From the NCBI GenBank assembly GCA_963723455.1, contig CAVRQM010000001.1:434001-498000 (forward strand): a stretch of DNA of 64,000 nt, read 5' to 3'. Numbering within the stretch: the first letter of the stretch is position 1; every line of letters begins with the position of its first letter. The DNA comes from CAVRQM01 sp963723455 (lineage in GTDB: Bacteria > Pseudomonadota > Alphaproteobacteria > Acetobacterales > Acetobacteraceae). Positions 1 to 9,446 of this stretch are shown piece by piece. The position numbers and the translations under genes are program-made. Under the pieces are notes generated by a model, which saw nothing but the letters and a program-made list of their open reading frames with translations, had not been told where the DNA came from and did not search any database.

Positions 1-328
1 TGGCCGGCATGTCGTCCACGGTGTCGAGCCAGCCCTGCTTGCCCCAGATCGGCGTCTCATAGCTGCCGATGGTGACGATATCGAACTGGCCGCCATTGGT
101 GGCGATGTCGGTGGTGACGCGCTGGCGCAGCACGTTTTCTTCCAGCACCACCCAGTTGATCTTGTTGCCGGTCTGCTGCTCCCACTTCGGCGAGAGCTTC
201 TGCATGGTGACCATCTGCGAGTTGTTGACGGTCGCGATGGTGATGGTGGCCGCCGAGGCGATGCCGCACCCGCCGGCGATGAGGCCCGCGAGCACCGTCG
301 TGCCGGCGAGGAGCTGCTTCAGACGCAT
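1..328 (-). CDS. ABC transporter sugar/polyol substrate-binding protein (partial, N-terminus only)
   Basis: About 109 codons of the N-terminal part are visible; the rest runs off the left edge. An ATG start is followed by a hydrophobic signal sequence ending near ASAATI, then TIATVNNSQMV, a pattern seen in periplasmic binding proteins of the SmoE/MtlE sorbitol-mannitol type. The further stretch WEQQTGNKINWVVLEENVLRQ matches the family core around the first lobe. It would deliver a polyol or sugar to an inner-membrane ABC permease, whose genes presumably follow outside the window. It lies 99 bases downstream of a SorC regulator on the same strand, the usual arrangement for such operons. The exact substrate cannot be read from this fragment. 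Confidence 0.82.
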   Translation of the reverse strand, partial: MRLKQLLAGTTVLAGLIAGGCGIASAATITIATVNNSQMVTMQKLSPKWEQQTGNKINWVVLEENVLRQRVTTDIATNGGQFDIVTIGSYETPIWGKQGWLDTVDDMPA

Positions 329-427
329 GTTCCTACCCTTGTGTTCTATGGACCGCTCGGCCGGACGACGCCGCCGCTTGGGCTTGTGCCCGGTTACCGG
401 GCAGAAAGCCATTGCGGAGGCGCGATG

Positions 428-1441
428 TCAAGCGCCATCGACAGCCTCGCCATCGACAGTCTCCAGGATGATCTGCGCGGTCGCCTCGTCGGTCAGCAGG
501 CCGTTGATCAGCCCACCCGCGATGGCCGCGCGCAGCGGCGCCGCCTTGCGCGCGCCTGCGCCGACGCCGACCGTCAGGGTGGCCGCGTCGGCCGGCGGCG
601 CCAGGCCGTTGATGCGGGCGTTCACCGGGCTGTCCACCAGCTGCCCCGCGGCGTCGAACGACCATCCGGCGATCTCGCCGACGGCACCGGCCTCCATCAG
701 CAGCGCGAGTTCCTGGTCGTCGATGAATCCCGCTGCGTGCAGCGGTGCGCGCCAGGCGATCTCGCCCACCCCCACCAGCACGCAGCGCGCCTGCGCCAGC
801 AGCCCCGACAGCGTCAGGAACGGACGCTGCGCCTGGAATAGCGCGCGCTCCTCGACGGTGGCCGCGACCACCGGGGCGGGCATCGGGTAGCATTGCGCCC
901 CGGTGCGCTCGGCCAGCCGGATCACCGGCTCGGCCGATCCGGCGCGTCCATCCACCCCCATCGTGCCGCACAGCGACATCACCTTGTGGCGGGGCGCGTC
1001 GAACGGCGACACCTGCTCGGCGATGGCGCGCAGGGTGCGCCCGGTGGACAGCGCCAGCACCGTCGGCGGCTTCTGCTGCAACCAGCGCTCCAGGAACGCC
1101 GCCCCCGCGGTGGCCAGCGCGGCCAGTCCGTCCGGCGCGGCGGGGTCGGACGGCACGATCTCGCAGTAGCGCAGGCCAAGGCGCGCGGTCAGCGCCTCAC
1201 TGAGCTGCATGCACGCAGCGACCGGGTGATCCAGGCGAAACTTGATCAGTCGCTCGGCCACCGCCAGGGACACCAGGCGCTGCGCCGCCTGGCGCGACAC
1301 GCCGAGCTGGGCGGCAATCTCGTCCTGCGTGCGGCCGCCCACATAATATAGCCAGGCCGCGCGCGCCGCCTGGTCCAACCGCGCCGCCCCGCCGCCCCGC
1401 CGGGCCACGCCGACATGCTCCACCGCGCCAGACTCCCCCAT
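428..1441 (-). CDS. SorC/DeoR-family sugar-binding transcriptional regulator
   Basis: 337 residues, the usual length for the SorC family. An N-terminal helix-turn-helix lies around residues 25-65 (RAAWLYYVGGRTQDEIAAQL, then VSRQAAQRLV), followed by the large C-terminal effector-binding domain with LALSTGRTLRAI near residue 130 and the late GGLINGLLTDE motif. Such regulators sense a phosphorylated sugar or polyol and control the adjacent uptake operon. It lies directly upstream of the ABC binding-protein gene on the same strand, so it probably controls that operon and may be its first gene. The ATG at 1441 was taken; a GTG about ten codons later is also possible. Confidence 0.88.
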   Translation of the reverse strand: MGESGAVEHVGVARRGGGAARLDQAARAAWLYYVGGRTQDEIAAQLGVSRQAAQRLVSLAVAERLIKFRLDHPVAACMQLSEALTARLGLRYCEIVPSDPAAPDGLAALATAGAAFLERWLQQKPPTVLALSTGRTLRAIAEQVSPFDAPRHKVMSLCGTMGVDGRAGSAEPVIRLAERTGAQCYPMPAPVVAATVEERALFQAQRPFLTLSGLLAQARCVLVGVGEIAWRAPLHAAGFIDDQELALLMEAGAVGEIAGWSFDAAGQLVDSPVNARINGLAPPADAATLTVGVGAGARKAAPLRAAIAGGLINGLLTDEATAQIILETVDGEAVDGA

Positions 1442-1537
1442 TGGGCACGGCTTGCGTTGACCTGCGCCGCGCTTTTGCCCAGCCTAGAAGCAGATGCTCG
1501 CAATGTCCAAACCCGCCTGCACGTGGGCGCCGACACG

Positions 1538-1571
1538 AAAAACCCCGCCTCGCAGTATGCGAAGCGGGGTT
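1538..1571 (-). terminator. Rho-independent terminator
   Basis: A 13-base inverted repeat (AACCCCGCCTCGC at 1541-1553, GCGAAGCGGGGTT at 1559-1571) with one G-U wobble and a five-base loop. Read on the minus strand it is followed by TTTTT (1538-1542). It lies about 65 bases past the stop of the RTX-like gene that ends at 1638, so it probably terminates that transcript before the divergent-free gap leading to the SorC gene. Confidence 0.85.
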
Positions 1572-1637
1572 GCGCGGCCGAAGCCAGCACTCGGATTGTC
1601 TCGCCCGGCCTGCGACCTCGCGGCCGGGCCGGCGGCG

Positions 1638-3095
1638 TCAGTAGCCGGCGGCGCCGGTCGCGTGCATCGGGTGATTGCCCTGGAACGTGACGGTGGTGCC
1701 GTCGGACAGTGTGAACGACGACGCCCCGCCGTTCAGCGCGGTGTCCATCGTCTGGATGTCGCCGGCATTGTAGCCGTTCAGGAAGAAGCCATCGCCGCTG
1801 TGCCAGTTCTCGATCGTGATCGTGTGGGCGCTGCCGCCAGCCACGCTGTCCAGGGCGAAGATGTCGACCGAGGAACCGGAGTTGCTGCCGACCAGCGTCG
1901 TGTTGCCGGTCGTGCTGATGGCAAAGAAGTTGTTGCCGCTCGACAGCGATCCGTCCAGCGCCGTGTTGCTGCCCAGCGCAACCTCGAAGGCGGAGTGGCT
2001 GCCGACCAGCGCCACCGTCTCGTTCGAGCCGCCGAAGATGGTTGCGGTGACGCTGCCGCCATAGACGCTGTCGGAGCCGCCGTTGCCGCCGACGAACTGG
2101 TCGTTGCCGTTGTTCAGGTTCAGCACGGTATGGCCGCCGCCGGCGAACACCGCGCCGGCGCCGTTGCCATTGATCGTGCTGTTGCCGGCGCCGGCCGCGA
2201 CGAAGATGCTGTTGGCGCCGCTGCCCTGGTTATAAACCGTGCTGCCGCCCTGGGTGTTGAACACCGTGTCGTTGCCGGTGCCGCCGAACACCGTCTGCGC
2301 GCCGGTCGAGCTGATGAACTCGGTCACCGCCGCCGCGCCGAAATACACGTCGTTCGCCGCGGCGAAGATGGTGGACGAGCCGCTCATGCCGGTGATCGTC
2401 GTCGAGCCGCCGGCATCGCCCACGACGTTGCCGACGCCGTTGATCGTGACCGCGTCGCCGGTGCCGGCAAGCCGCAGGTTCGTGCCGGTCGCCGCGGGCA
2501 GGCTTTCGCCGCGCAGGAACGTCGCCTGAATCACCGGCTGCTGCGGGTCGCCGAGCTGGATGACGTCGCCATTGCCCGACGCGACGATCGCCGACAGCGC
2601 GCTGCTGTCCGCCCGGATCGTGTCGCCGTCGCCCGCCGCGCGCAGCGTGTAGCTGCCGCCGCCGAGATCGAAAGTCGCGTTGGACGCATTGTCCACGATG
2701 TTGGCGGTTGTCCCCGGGATCGTCGCGCTCTCGACAATCTCCCCGGCGTTGCCGCTATACGTGATCGAGCCGGCCGACAGGATCGTGGTGTTCGCATCCC
2801 CGCCAGTGACCGAGCCGCTGCTGCCTTGCCCGAACATCACCGCGCCATAGCCGGACGGGATGCTGACCGAGCCGAAGTTGGCCCCGTTGAGGATCTCCAG
2901 TACGTAGCTGTCCGGCGGCGACCCCGTCGGCGGCGACGGCACCGTGCCGGTGCCGTCCCAGGTGATCTCTCGAGTCGGTCCGGCGGCGTTCAGGAAGCTC
3001 TGCATCTGCTGGATCGCAGCCGCCGTGTACAGGCCGCTGGACGGCACCGAAACCTGCCCGCCATCCGCCGAGAGAACCGTAGCCTGTCCAGCCAT
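1638..3095 (-). CDS. RTX-like glycine/asparagine-rich repeat protein, probably secreted
   Basis: 485 residues with no N-terminal signal peptide and almost no cysteine or lysine. From about residue 100 the chain is made of short Gly/Asn/Asp/Thr-rich strands, with GGTGNDTVF near residue 270 and GGNGGSDSVYGG near residue 335, which resemble degenerate calcium-binding nonapeptides of RTX beta-rolls. The C-terminus (IENWHSGDGFFLNGY, then a short tail) resembles the end of Type I secreted proteins common in Acetobacteraceae. Function is inferred only: an extracellular or surface protein exported by a Type I system. No ABC/HlyD pair is adjacent. An intrinsic terminator follows. It could equally be a biofilm adhesin. 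Confidence 0.6.
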   Translation of the reverse strand: MAGQATVLSADGGQVSVPSSGLYTAAAIQQMQSFLNAAGPTREITWDGTGTVPSPPTGSPPDSYVLEILNGANFGSVSIPSGYGAVMFGQGSSGSVTGGDANTTILSAGSITYSGNAGEIVESATIPGTTANIVDNASNATFDLGGGSYTLRAAGDGDTIRADSSALSAIVASGNGDVIQLGDPQQPVIQATFLRGESLPAATGTNLRLAGTGDAVTINGVGNVVGDAGGSTTITGMSGSSTIFAAANDVYFGAAAVTEFISSTGAQTVFGGTGNDTVFNTQGGSTVYNQGSGANSIFVAAGAGNSTINGNGAGAVFAGGGHTVLNLNNGNDQFVGGNGGSDSVYGGSVTATIFGGSNETVALVGSHSAFEVALGSNTALDGSLSSGNNFFAISTTGNTTLVGSNSGSSVDIFALDSVAGGSAHTITIENWHSGDGFFLNGYNAGDIQTMDTALNGGASSFTLSDGTTVTFQGNHPMHATGAAGY

Positions 3096-3353
3096 GACGC
3101 GTTCCTGTTCCTAACAACCACTTGGCATAAAGTGTAAAGCGGCAAACAAAATCTGTCCAGGGATTACCGCTCGAAAAGACCGATTTTTCCGACGGACGAG
3201 GTAACCGGCGTTAACGGTCACATTCAAAACGATCGGCGAGATTGGCGCGTAAACTGCGCCGCCTGTGGTCGTTAATTAAGAACGGCCGTGGCGGATTTAT
3301 CGCACGAGACTTGCAATAAACCGTTAAAAAGCGCGGGTGGCGGCAACCGCGGC

Positions 3354-5169
3354 CTAGAACACCGCCGCGCCGCGGTCGGCGGGGGCGCAGGCCGCCCGGA
3401 AGGCGGTGAACAGCTCGCGGCCGACGCCGTGCGCCGAATTCGGCAACGTCATGCCGGGCGACAGGACGCAATTCCCACTCCGCGGCATCGACCCGCAGCT
3501 CGATCCGGCCCGCCACCGCATCGACCCGGATCACGTCGCCATCGCGCAGGCGCGCCAGCGGGCCGCCCTCCGCCGCCTCCGGCGTGACGTGGATCGCCGC
3601 CGGCACCTTGCCCGACGCGCCGGACAGGCGACCGTCGGTGACCAGCGCCACCCGCAGCCCGCGATCCTGCAGCACGCCCAACGGCGGCATAAGCTTGTGC
3701 AGCTCCGGCATGCCGTTCGCCCGCGGTCCCTGGAAGCGCACCACCGCCACCATGTCGCCGGTCAGCTCGCCGGCGCGGAACGCCGCGTGCAGCGCCTCCT
3801 GGCTGTCGAACACCCGCGCCGGAGCCTCGATCACATGCCGGTCGGGCTTGACCGCCGACGTCTTCATAACCGCACGCCCCAGCGCCCCGTCCAGCACCCG
3901 CAGGCCGCCGGTCGTCGCAAACGGGTCGCTGGTTGGGCGCAGCACGTCGCGGTCGGCGCTGTCCGCCGCCGCCCGGGTCCAGGCCAGCCCGCCGGCGTCG
4001 TTCAGCGTCACGCCGGTCACGTAGCCGCGCAGCCGGCCGCCCCAGACGGTCGCCACGTCGTCGTGCAGCAACCCCGCATCCAGCAGTTCGCGGATCAAAA
4101 AGGCCATCCCGCCAGCCGCGACGAACCGGTTCACGTCCGCCCCGCCGTTCGGATAGACCCGCGCCAGCAGCGGCACGATCTCGGCCAGGTCGGCGAAATC
4201 GTCCCAATCGAGCCGGATGCCGCCGGCGGCCGCCATCGCGACCAGATGGATGGTCAGGTTGGTCGAGCCGCCGGTGGCATGCAGCCCGACGATGCCGTTG
4301 ACGAACGCGCGCTCGTCCAGCACCCGGCCGACCGGGGTGTAGGCGTTGCCCTGCGCGGTGATCGCCAGCGCGCGGCGGGTCGCCTCGACGGTCAGCGCGT
4401 CGCGCAGCGCGGTGCCCGGATTGACGAAGCTGCTGGCCGGCAGATGCAGGCCCATGATCTCCATCAGCATCTGGTTGGTATTGGCGGTGCCATAGAATGT
4501 GCAGGTACCCGGGCTGTGGTACGACGCCATCTCGGCCGCCAGCAGTTCGGCGCGGGTCGCGCGGCCCTCGGCGTGCGCCTGGCGGATGCGCGCCTTCTCG
4601 GCGTTGGGCAGGCCGGATGGCATCGGGCCGGCCGGGACGAACACCGCCGGCAGGTGCCCGAACGCCAGCGCGCCGATCACCAGGCCCGGCACGATCTTGT
4701 CGCAGACCCCCAGGAACAGCGCGGCGTCGAAGGTCTGGTGCGACAGCGCCACCGCGGTCGCCAGCGCGATCACGTCGCGCGAGAACAGCGACAGCTCCAT
4801 CCCGGCCTCGCCCTGCGTGACGCCGTCGCACATCGCCGGCACGCCGCCCGCCACCTGCGCGGTCCCGCCCGCGGCGCGCGCCGCGTCGCGGATCAGCGCC
4901 GGGAAGCGCTCGTACGGCTGGTGCGCCGAGAGCATGTCGTTGTAGGCGGTGACGATCGCCAGGTTGGGCGCCTGCGCCTCGACCAGACGCTGCTTGTCGG
5001 TCGGCCCGCAGGCGGCGAAGGCGTGCGCCTGGTTGGCGCAGCCGAGCTGGCCGCGCCGCCGCCCGTGCCGCGCCGCCTGGTCGATGCGCGCCAGATAAGC
5101 GGCGCGGCTGTCGCGGCTGCGCGCCGCGATGCGCGCGGTGATCTCCAGCAGGCGTGGATGTGGCTGCAT
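3354..5169 (-). CDS. edd: Phosphogluconate dehydratase (Edd), with one apparent frameshift
   Basis: Converts 6-phosphogluconate to 2-keto-3-deoxy-6-phosphogluconate in the cytoplasmic Entner-Doudoroff pathway. Family hallmarks of IlvD/Edd Fe-S dehydratases are present: TAYNDMLSAHQPYE, the cysteine in GVPAMCDGVTQGE, DKIVPG, SPGTCTFYGTANTNQ and TDGRLSGASGKVPAA. The start MQPHPRL fits the family. The open frame runs on to 3211 with a nonsense tail, but shifting by one base at 3436-3441 (GAATTC, expected GAATC) restores the conserved HGVGRELFTAFRA ending and a TAG stop at 3354, giving 604 residues against 603 in E. coli. I treat it as a functional gene with a probable sequence error. Eda is not nearby. 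Confidence 0.9.
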
Positions 5170-5334
5170 GGCTGATCGACCCCTGTTCGAGCGGGATGGA
5201 ATGCGGCAACTGACGCCCGACCCGGGCGCCGTCACTCCCATCCCGCTGCGCGATGCAACCCACGCGCCGCCGCCCCTCGCCCGGCTCGGCCCGGTTCCGT
5301 TCCGGGAAGCGGGTCGCGCGAGCGGCCGCGTGGC

Positions 5335-6084
5335 TCAGATGCTGACCATGCCGCCGTCCACCGGCAGATCAATGCCGGTGACGAATGAGCCATCATCCGA
5401 TGCAAGGAACAGCGCCGCGCGCGCGACCTCGTCGGACGAGCCAAACCGCTTCAGCGGGACCATGTTCCGCAGGCCCTCCATCATCCCCGCCACCACGTCG
5501 GCCGGCATTCCCGACTTCCCGGTGATCGGCGTGTCGATCGGCCCCGGGCTGATGGTGTTGACGCGAATGCGTCGCGGCGCCAGTTCGCCGGCAAAGGTGC
5601 GGCCGAACGAGCGCAGCGCCGCCTTGCTCGCCGCATACACCGAGGAGCCGTCCATTCCCATCACGCCGGCGGCGCTGGCCGTCAGCAGGATGGCGCCCCC
5701 GTCCGGCATGATCGCGGCGGCGCGCTGCATGGCGAAGAACGCGCCACGCACGTTCAGCGCGAACTGGTTGTCGAAGAACGCCTCGTCCACCGCGGCGATC
5801 GGCGCGAAGAAGGCAATGCCGGCGTTGACGAAGGCGATGTCGAGCCGGCCGTGCCGCGCCTTGATGCCATCCATCAGCGCGCCGATCGCGGCCACATCCG
5901 CGCCGTCGGACTGCATCACCTCGATGCCGTCGCCAAGGCTGGCGCGCGCCGCCTCGACCGTCTTCGGATTGCGGCCGGTGACGATGACGCGCGCGCCCTC
6001 GTCGCGAAACAGGCGCGCGGTGGCCTCTCCGATGCCGGTGGTGCCGCCGGTAATCAGGGCGATCTTGCCGTCGAGCTTGGCCAT
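5335..6084 (-). CDS. SDR-family NAD(P)-dependent oxidoreductase
   Basis: 249 residues, classical short-chain dehydrogenase. The Rossmann motif TGGTTGIG lies at residues 12-19, NAG near residue 90, the catalytic serine in LLTASAAG near 137, the YAASK tyrosine-lysine pair near 150, and NTISPGPIDTPI near 180. The C-terminus DLPVDGGMVSI is typical. The cofactor loop VTGRN after beta-2 suggests NADP(H) rather than NAD. The substrate is unknown. It stands alone between edd and an FAH-family gene on the same strand with gaps over 130 bases, so co-transcription is uncertain. Confidence 0.9.
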   Translation of the reverse strand: MAKLDGKIALITGGTTGIGEATARLFRDEGARVIVTGRNPKTVEAARASLGDGIEVMQSDGADVAAIGALMDGIKARHGRLDIAFVNAGIAFFAPIAAVDEAFFDNQFALNVRGAFFAMQRAAAIMPDGGAILLTASAAGVMGMDGSSVYAASKAALRSFGRTFAGELAPRRIRVNTISPGPIDTPITGKSGMPADVVAGMMEGLRNMVPLKRFGSSDEVARAALFLASDDGSFVTGIDLPVDGGMVSI

Positions 6085-6217
6085 GAAACCTCCGTGGGTG
6101 GCGAGGCGAATGGCCGCCTCGGTGAAGGGAATGGGTCGGAGGACGGCGGCTCGTTACAGCGGCGGGCTGCATGACGCTCATGCGCGCCGCGGGACAGGAG
6201 GCCGGCGGCGAAAACCG

Positions 6218-7417
6218 CTAGGGACGGCCGAGCAGCCCCCGACGCGCCAAATTGCGCATCAGCGCCACCGCGCCGAACCCCCAGCGCTCGCATTCGTCGG
6301 TCGGCCGCATCCGGTTGACCAGCCGGCCAAGCTTGGGAGTGGCGATCGTCGCTACGTCGCCCGGCCGATGCGTGAACCCCATCCCCGGCGCGCCGCGGTC
6401 CTCGATCGGCGTGTACATCGTGCCCAGGAACAGCACCGCCCCGTCCGGGTAGGCGTGATGCCGGCCCAGCAGTTGCGCCACCAGTTCGGTCGGGTCGCGG
6501 CTGATCTGGTCCATGCTGCTGGAGCCGTCCAGCCGGAACCCGTCCTCGCCCTCCACCGCCAGCGTCACCACCAGCCGGCGCACGTCGTCCAGCCCGAACC
6601 CGGCACCCGATTGCGCGTCGAACAGCCGCAGGAATGGACCGATGGCGCAGGAGGCATTGTTGTCCTTGGTCTTCGGCAGCAGCAGCGCCGAGCGGCCCTC
6701 GATGTCGCGCAGGTTCACGTCGTTGCCCAGGGTCGCGCCGACGATGCGCCCGTCCGAGGCGACCGCGAGCACCACCTCCGGCTCGGGGTTGTTCCATTCG
6801 CTGTCCGGGTGCAGCCCGGCATCCATGCCGCAGCCGACCGCGCTCATCGGCTGCGCCTTGGTGAAGATCTCCGCGTCCGGGCCGATGCCGACCTCAAGAT
6901 ACTGGCTCCAGGCGCCCTGCTCGACCAGCATCGCCTTCAGCCGCGCCGCCTCCGGCGAGCCAGGCTTCAATGTGGCCAGGTCGCCGCCGACCAGCGCGTG
7001 CACGCTGTCGCGTATCGAGCCGGCAGCGGCGAGGTCGCCGCGCGCCCGCTCCTCGATCACCCGCTCCAGCATCGAAAGCGGGAAGGTGACGCCGGCGGCC
7101 TTGACCGCCTGCAAATCGCAGGGCGCCAGCAGCCACGGGTGCGCCGGGTCGCGCGTGTCGATCGGGGTGTTGGCGAGCAGCGCGTCCAGCGACCCCAGCG
7201 CGTCGCCCGGGGCGGCGCGCAGGGCGGCCGCGGGATCGCCGGCCTCGCACAACTCGCTCATGGTCGGGAACGCAGCGGTGACATCGACCACCGCGCCGTC
7301 GCGGATCGCCACCACCGACGGGCCGCCCAGCTCCGGCCGCCACACCCGTCCAGCCAGGGCCGCGGCATGCGCGTCGTCCGGCAGCGCCGCGCGCACGCGG
7401 CTGATGAGATCAAGCAT
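6218..7417 (-). CDS. Fumarylacetoacetate hydrolase-family protein
   Basis: 399 residues from the ATG at 7417 (MLDLISRVRAAL). The C-terminal half carries the FAH fold: NNPEPEVVLAV with acidic metal ligands near residue 215, LGNDVNLRDIEGRSALLLPK with the conserved Asn-Asp pair near residue 240, then KDNNASCAIGPF. The family cleaves or hydrates beta-diketo and 2-keto acids using Mg2+. This longer two-part type resembles enzymes annotated as 2-keto-3-deoxy sugar-acid dehydratases in sugar acid pathways, but the substrate here is not determined. It diverges from the VOC gene at 7491 with a 73-base gap that must hold both promoters. Confidence 0.82.
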   Translation of the reverse strand: MLDLISRVRAALPDDAHAAALAGRVWRPELGGPSVVAIRDGAVVDVTAAFPTMSELCEAGDPAAALRAAPGDALGSLDALLANTPIDTRDPAHPWLLAPCDLQAVKAAGVTFPLSMLERVIEERARGDLAAAGSIRDSVHALVGGDLATLKPGSPEAARLKAMLVEQGAWSQYLEVGIGPDAEIFTKAQPMSAVGCGMDAGLHPDSEWNNPEPEVVLAVASDGRIVGATLGNDVNLRDIEGRSALLLPKTKDNNASCAIGPFLRLFDAQSGAGFGLDDVRRLVVTLAVEGEDGFRLDGSSSMDQISRDPTELVAQLLGRHHAYPDGAVLFLGTMYTPIEDRGAPGMGFTHRPGDVATIATPKLGRLVNRMRPTDECERWGFGAVALMRNLARRGLLGRP

Positions 7418-7490
7418 CTGGTGTCCTCCCCCGGTCGGCGGAGAAAACGCTATGGCGAACCGGGCGCGCCGGCGCAACGTTGGACCGGCC

Positions 7491-7931
7491 ATGCCGGACG
7501 CCGCCCCCCCGCCCGAGGTGACGCACATCCTGGAATCGGCGCTGTACGTGGCCGACCTGGACCGCGCGCAGGCGTTCTACCAGCGCCTGTTCGGCTGGCC
7601 GCCATTCATCCGCGACGCGCGCATGGCGGCCCTGGGCGTGCCCGGGCAATGCGTGCTGCTGCTGTTCCGCATCGGCGCCTCGACCGAGCCGAGCCGGACC
7701 CCGTTCGGCGTCATCCCGCCGCATGACGGGCGCGGCGTGCAGCACATGGCGTTCGCCATCGCCGACGCCGCGCTGCCGGAGTGGGAGGCGCGGCTGGCGG
7801 CGGCGGGCGTGCCGATCGAAAGTCGCATCGCCTGGGACAGCGGTTCGACCGCGCTGTATTTCCGCGACCCGGACGGGCACTCGATCGAGCTGGCGACGCC
7901 CCGGCTCTGGCCGAACTACGGACGGGAATAG
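7491..7931 (+). CDS. VOC-family (glyoxalase/dioxygenase superfamily) protein
   Basis: 146 residues forming one pair of beta-alpha-beta-beta-beta modules. ILESALYVADLDRAQAFYQR begins the first module, with QHMAFAIAD for the second and a typical ending LYFRDPDGHSIELATP. The superfamily includes glyoxalases, extradiol dioxygenases and fosfomycin-type resistance enzymes. The His in QHMAF and Glu in HSIELA are candidate metal ligands. Function is otherwise unassigned. The start at MPDAAPP is the ATG nearest the domain. Its end overlaps the convergent glycosyltransferase gene by 16 bases. Confidence 0.85.
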   Translation: MPDAAPPPEVTHILESALYVADLDRAQAFYQRLFGWPPFIRDARMAALGVPGQCVLLLFRIGASTEPSRTPFGVIPPHDGRGVQHMAFAIADAALPEWEARLAAAGVPIESRIAWDSGSTALYFRDPDGHSIELATPRLWPNYGRE

Positions 7932-9382
7932 CGCGGCGCCGCGCCGACCACGCCGAGCCGCCGCTGCGCGCCCCAGCTGCGCGCGCCGGTCAGGAACCAG
8001 ATCCAGCCGAGCGCTGCGCCGGCATTGCGCAACAGCTGGAAGGTGAACGGCTCCACCAGTGCGGCCAGCATCGCCGACCGGCGATCCAGGCCGGATCCGC
8101 CGCCCGCCCAGGCCCGGTACAGCCGCAACGCCCACAGATAGAAGGCGAGATCGAGCGCGATCTTGACCCCGATCACCGCCACGACCGGGATCACGACCGC
8201 GAACCGGCCGTTGGCCACGAACAGCGCCAGCAGCGCCACCCCGGTCAGCCCATACAGCGGCTGCAGCGTGTCGATGGCCTTGACCGGCAGCATCAGCGTG
8301 CCGAGCCGGCCATAGCGCGCGTCGCCGACCATGTGGCGATACCAGTGTTGCGTCTGCAGGAAGCCGCCGAACCAGCGTCGGCGCTGGCGCAGGAAGGCGG
8401 CGACGGTGGCCGGCGCGTCGGTCCGGGCGCGCGCGCCGCCGATGACGGCGGTGCGCCACACCGCGCCGCGCCGGATCGCCTGGTCGCGCAGGCGGTGGAC
8501 CAGTTCGTAATCCTCGACCAGGCAATCCGGGTCGAAGCCGCCCACCGCGAACAGCGCCTCGCGGCGGAAGCAGGCGAAGGCGCCGGAGATCAGCAGCAAC
8601 CCGTCGGCGCGCATCCAGGCATGGCGCGAGAGGAAGTTGCGCACGTATTCATAGGTCTGGAACCATTGCAGCAGCCGCCCCTGCACCGCCGGTCCGCAGA
8701 CCGGCGCCAGGATGCCGGTTGCGGCCACCAGCGCCGGATCGGCGGCGAACGCGTCCTGCATCGCGGCGAGCGCGCCCGGCTCCAGCAGCGTATCGGCGTC
8801 CACCGTCAGCACCAGCCCGGTGTCGCTCAGCGCGCAGGCGGCGTTCAGCGCCCGCGCCTTGCCGCCGTGCGGCAGGCGCAGCCAGCGCAGCGTCGGCCAG
8901 GCCGGGCCGGCGGCGGCGAGCGCGCCCGGCTGCGGCCGCGAGAAGCCATATCGCTGCTCCAGCATGGGCGCGGTGTCGTCGTCGGACCCATCGTCGGCGA
9001 TGATGACGACCTCCGCCGGGCTGCCCTGCGCCAGCAGCGCGGCCAGCGTGACGGGCAATGCCGCGGCCTCGTTATGCGCGGCCACGATGACCGTCGCCGC
9101 CGGCCGCGTGGGCGTGTCCGCCGCCACGGCCGGCGGTCGGCGCAGATCCAGGGTCTGCGCGAATACGAACGCCAGCAGCACGGTATCATAGCCGACATAG
9201 GCAAGCCCGGCCGACCAGGCCAGCACGCCGCGCGCGCCGAACGCCGGGATGAACAGCAGTGCCCATAGCAGCAGCGGCAATCCGTGGATCAGCCGGCTGC
9301 GCAGCGGCGTCGGCGGCGGGCTGAAACGCGGCGAGGTCGCCAGCCGTCGGCGCGCAAACTCCTGTTCGATCGTGGTGGCCAT
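7916..9382 (-). CDS. Membrane glycosyltransferase, family 2
   Basis: 488 residues from MATTIEQE. Two hydrophobic segments lie near residues 35-85, followed by a GT-A catalytic domain: VIVAAHNEAAALP near 115, ADDGSDDDT near 145, the DxD-like VDADT near 195, GACF-type acceptor loop around ISGAFACFRREAL, the acidic VEDYEL and the processive-type QRRRWFGG near 335. Three or more C-terminal membrane helices follow. This layout matches cellulose-synthase-like and poly-GlcNAc-synthase-like enzymes making or extending an exported polysaccharide. No partner export genes are adjacent, so the product is unknown. It is divergent from the cytochrome b561 gene. Confidence 0.87.
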   Translation of the reverse strand: MATTIEQEFARRRLATSPRFSPPPTPLRSRLIHGLPLLLWALLFIPAFGARGVLAWSAGLAYVGYDTVLLAFVFAQTLDLRRPPAVAADTPTRPAATVIVAAHNEAAALPVTLAALLAQGSPAEVVIIADDGSDDDTAPMLEQRYGFSRPQPGALAAAGPAWPTLRWLRLPHGGKARALNAACALSDTGLVLTVDADTLLEPGALAAMQDAFAADPALVAATGILAPVCGPAVQGRLLQWFQTYEYVRNFLSRHAWMRADGLLLISGAFACFRREALFAVGGFDPDCLVEDYELVHRLRDQAIRRGAVWRTAVIGGARARTDAPATVAAFLRQRRRWFGGFLQTQHWYRHMVGDARYGRLGTLMLPVKAIDTLQPLYGLTGVALLALFVANGRFAVVIPVVAVIGVKIALDLAFYLWALRLYRAWAGGGSGLDRRSAMLAALVEPFTFQLLRNAGAALGWIWFLTGARSWGAQRRLGVVGAAPRYSRP

Positions 9383-9446
9383 CACAGATACCCTTGGTCG
9401 CGTCGGCATGTGGCCTCGCCGCGCGACTTTGCAGCCAACGGAGAAC

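Noticed and set aside
3436..3441. EcoRI-type GAATTC sites as biologically chosen break points
   Set aside because: Only two of the six sites are GAATTC; the shared feature is GANTC with one extra base, not a palindrome.
5129..7726. An 865-codon open frame on the plus strand across edd, SDR and FAH genes
   Set aside because: It is a GC-rich antisense shadow. The minus-strand genes have complete family motifs, while this frame shows only Arg/Pro/Ala-rich low-complexity sequence.
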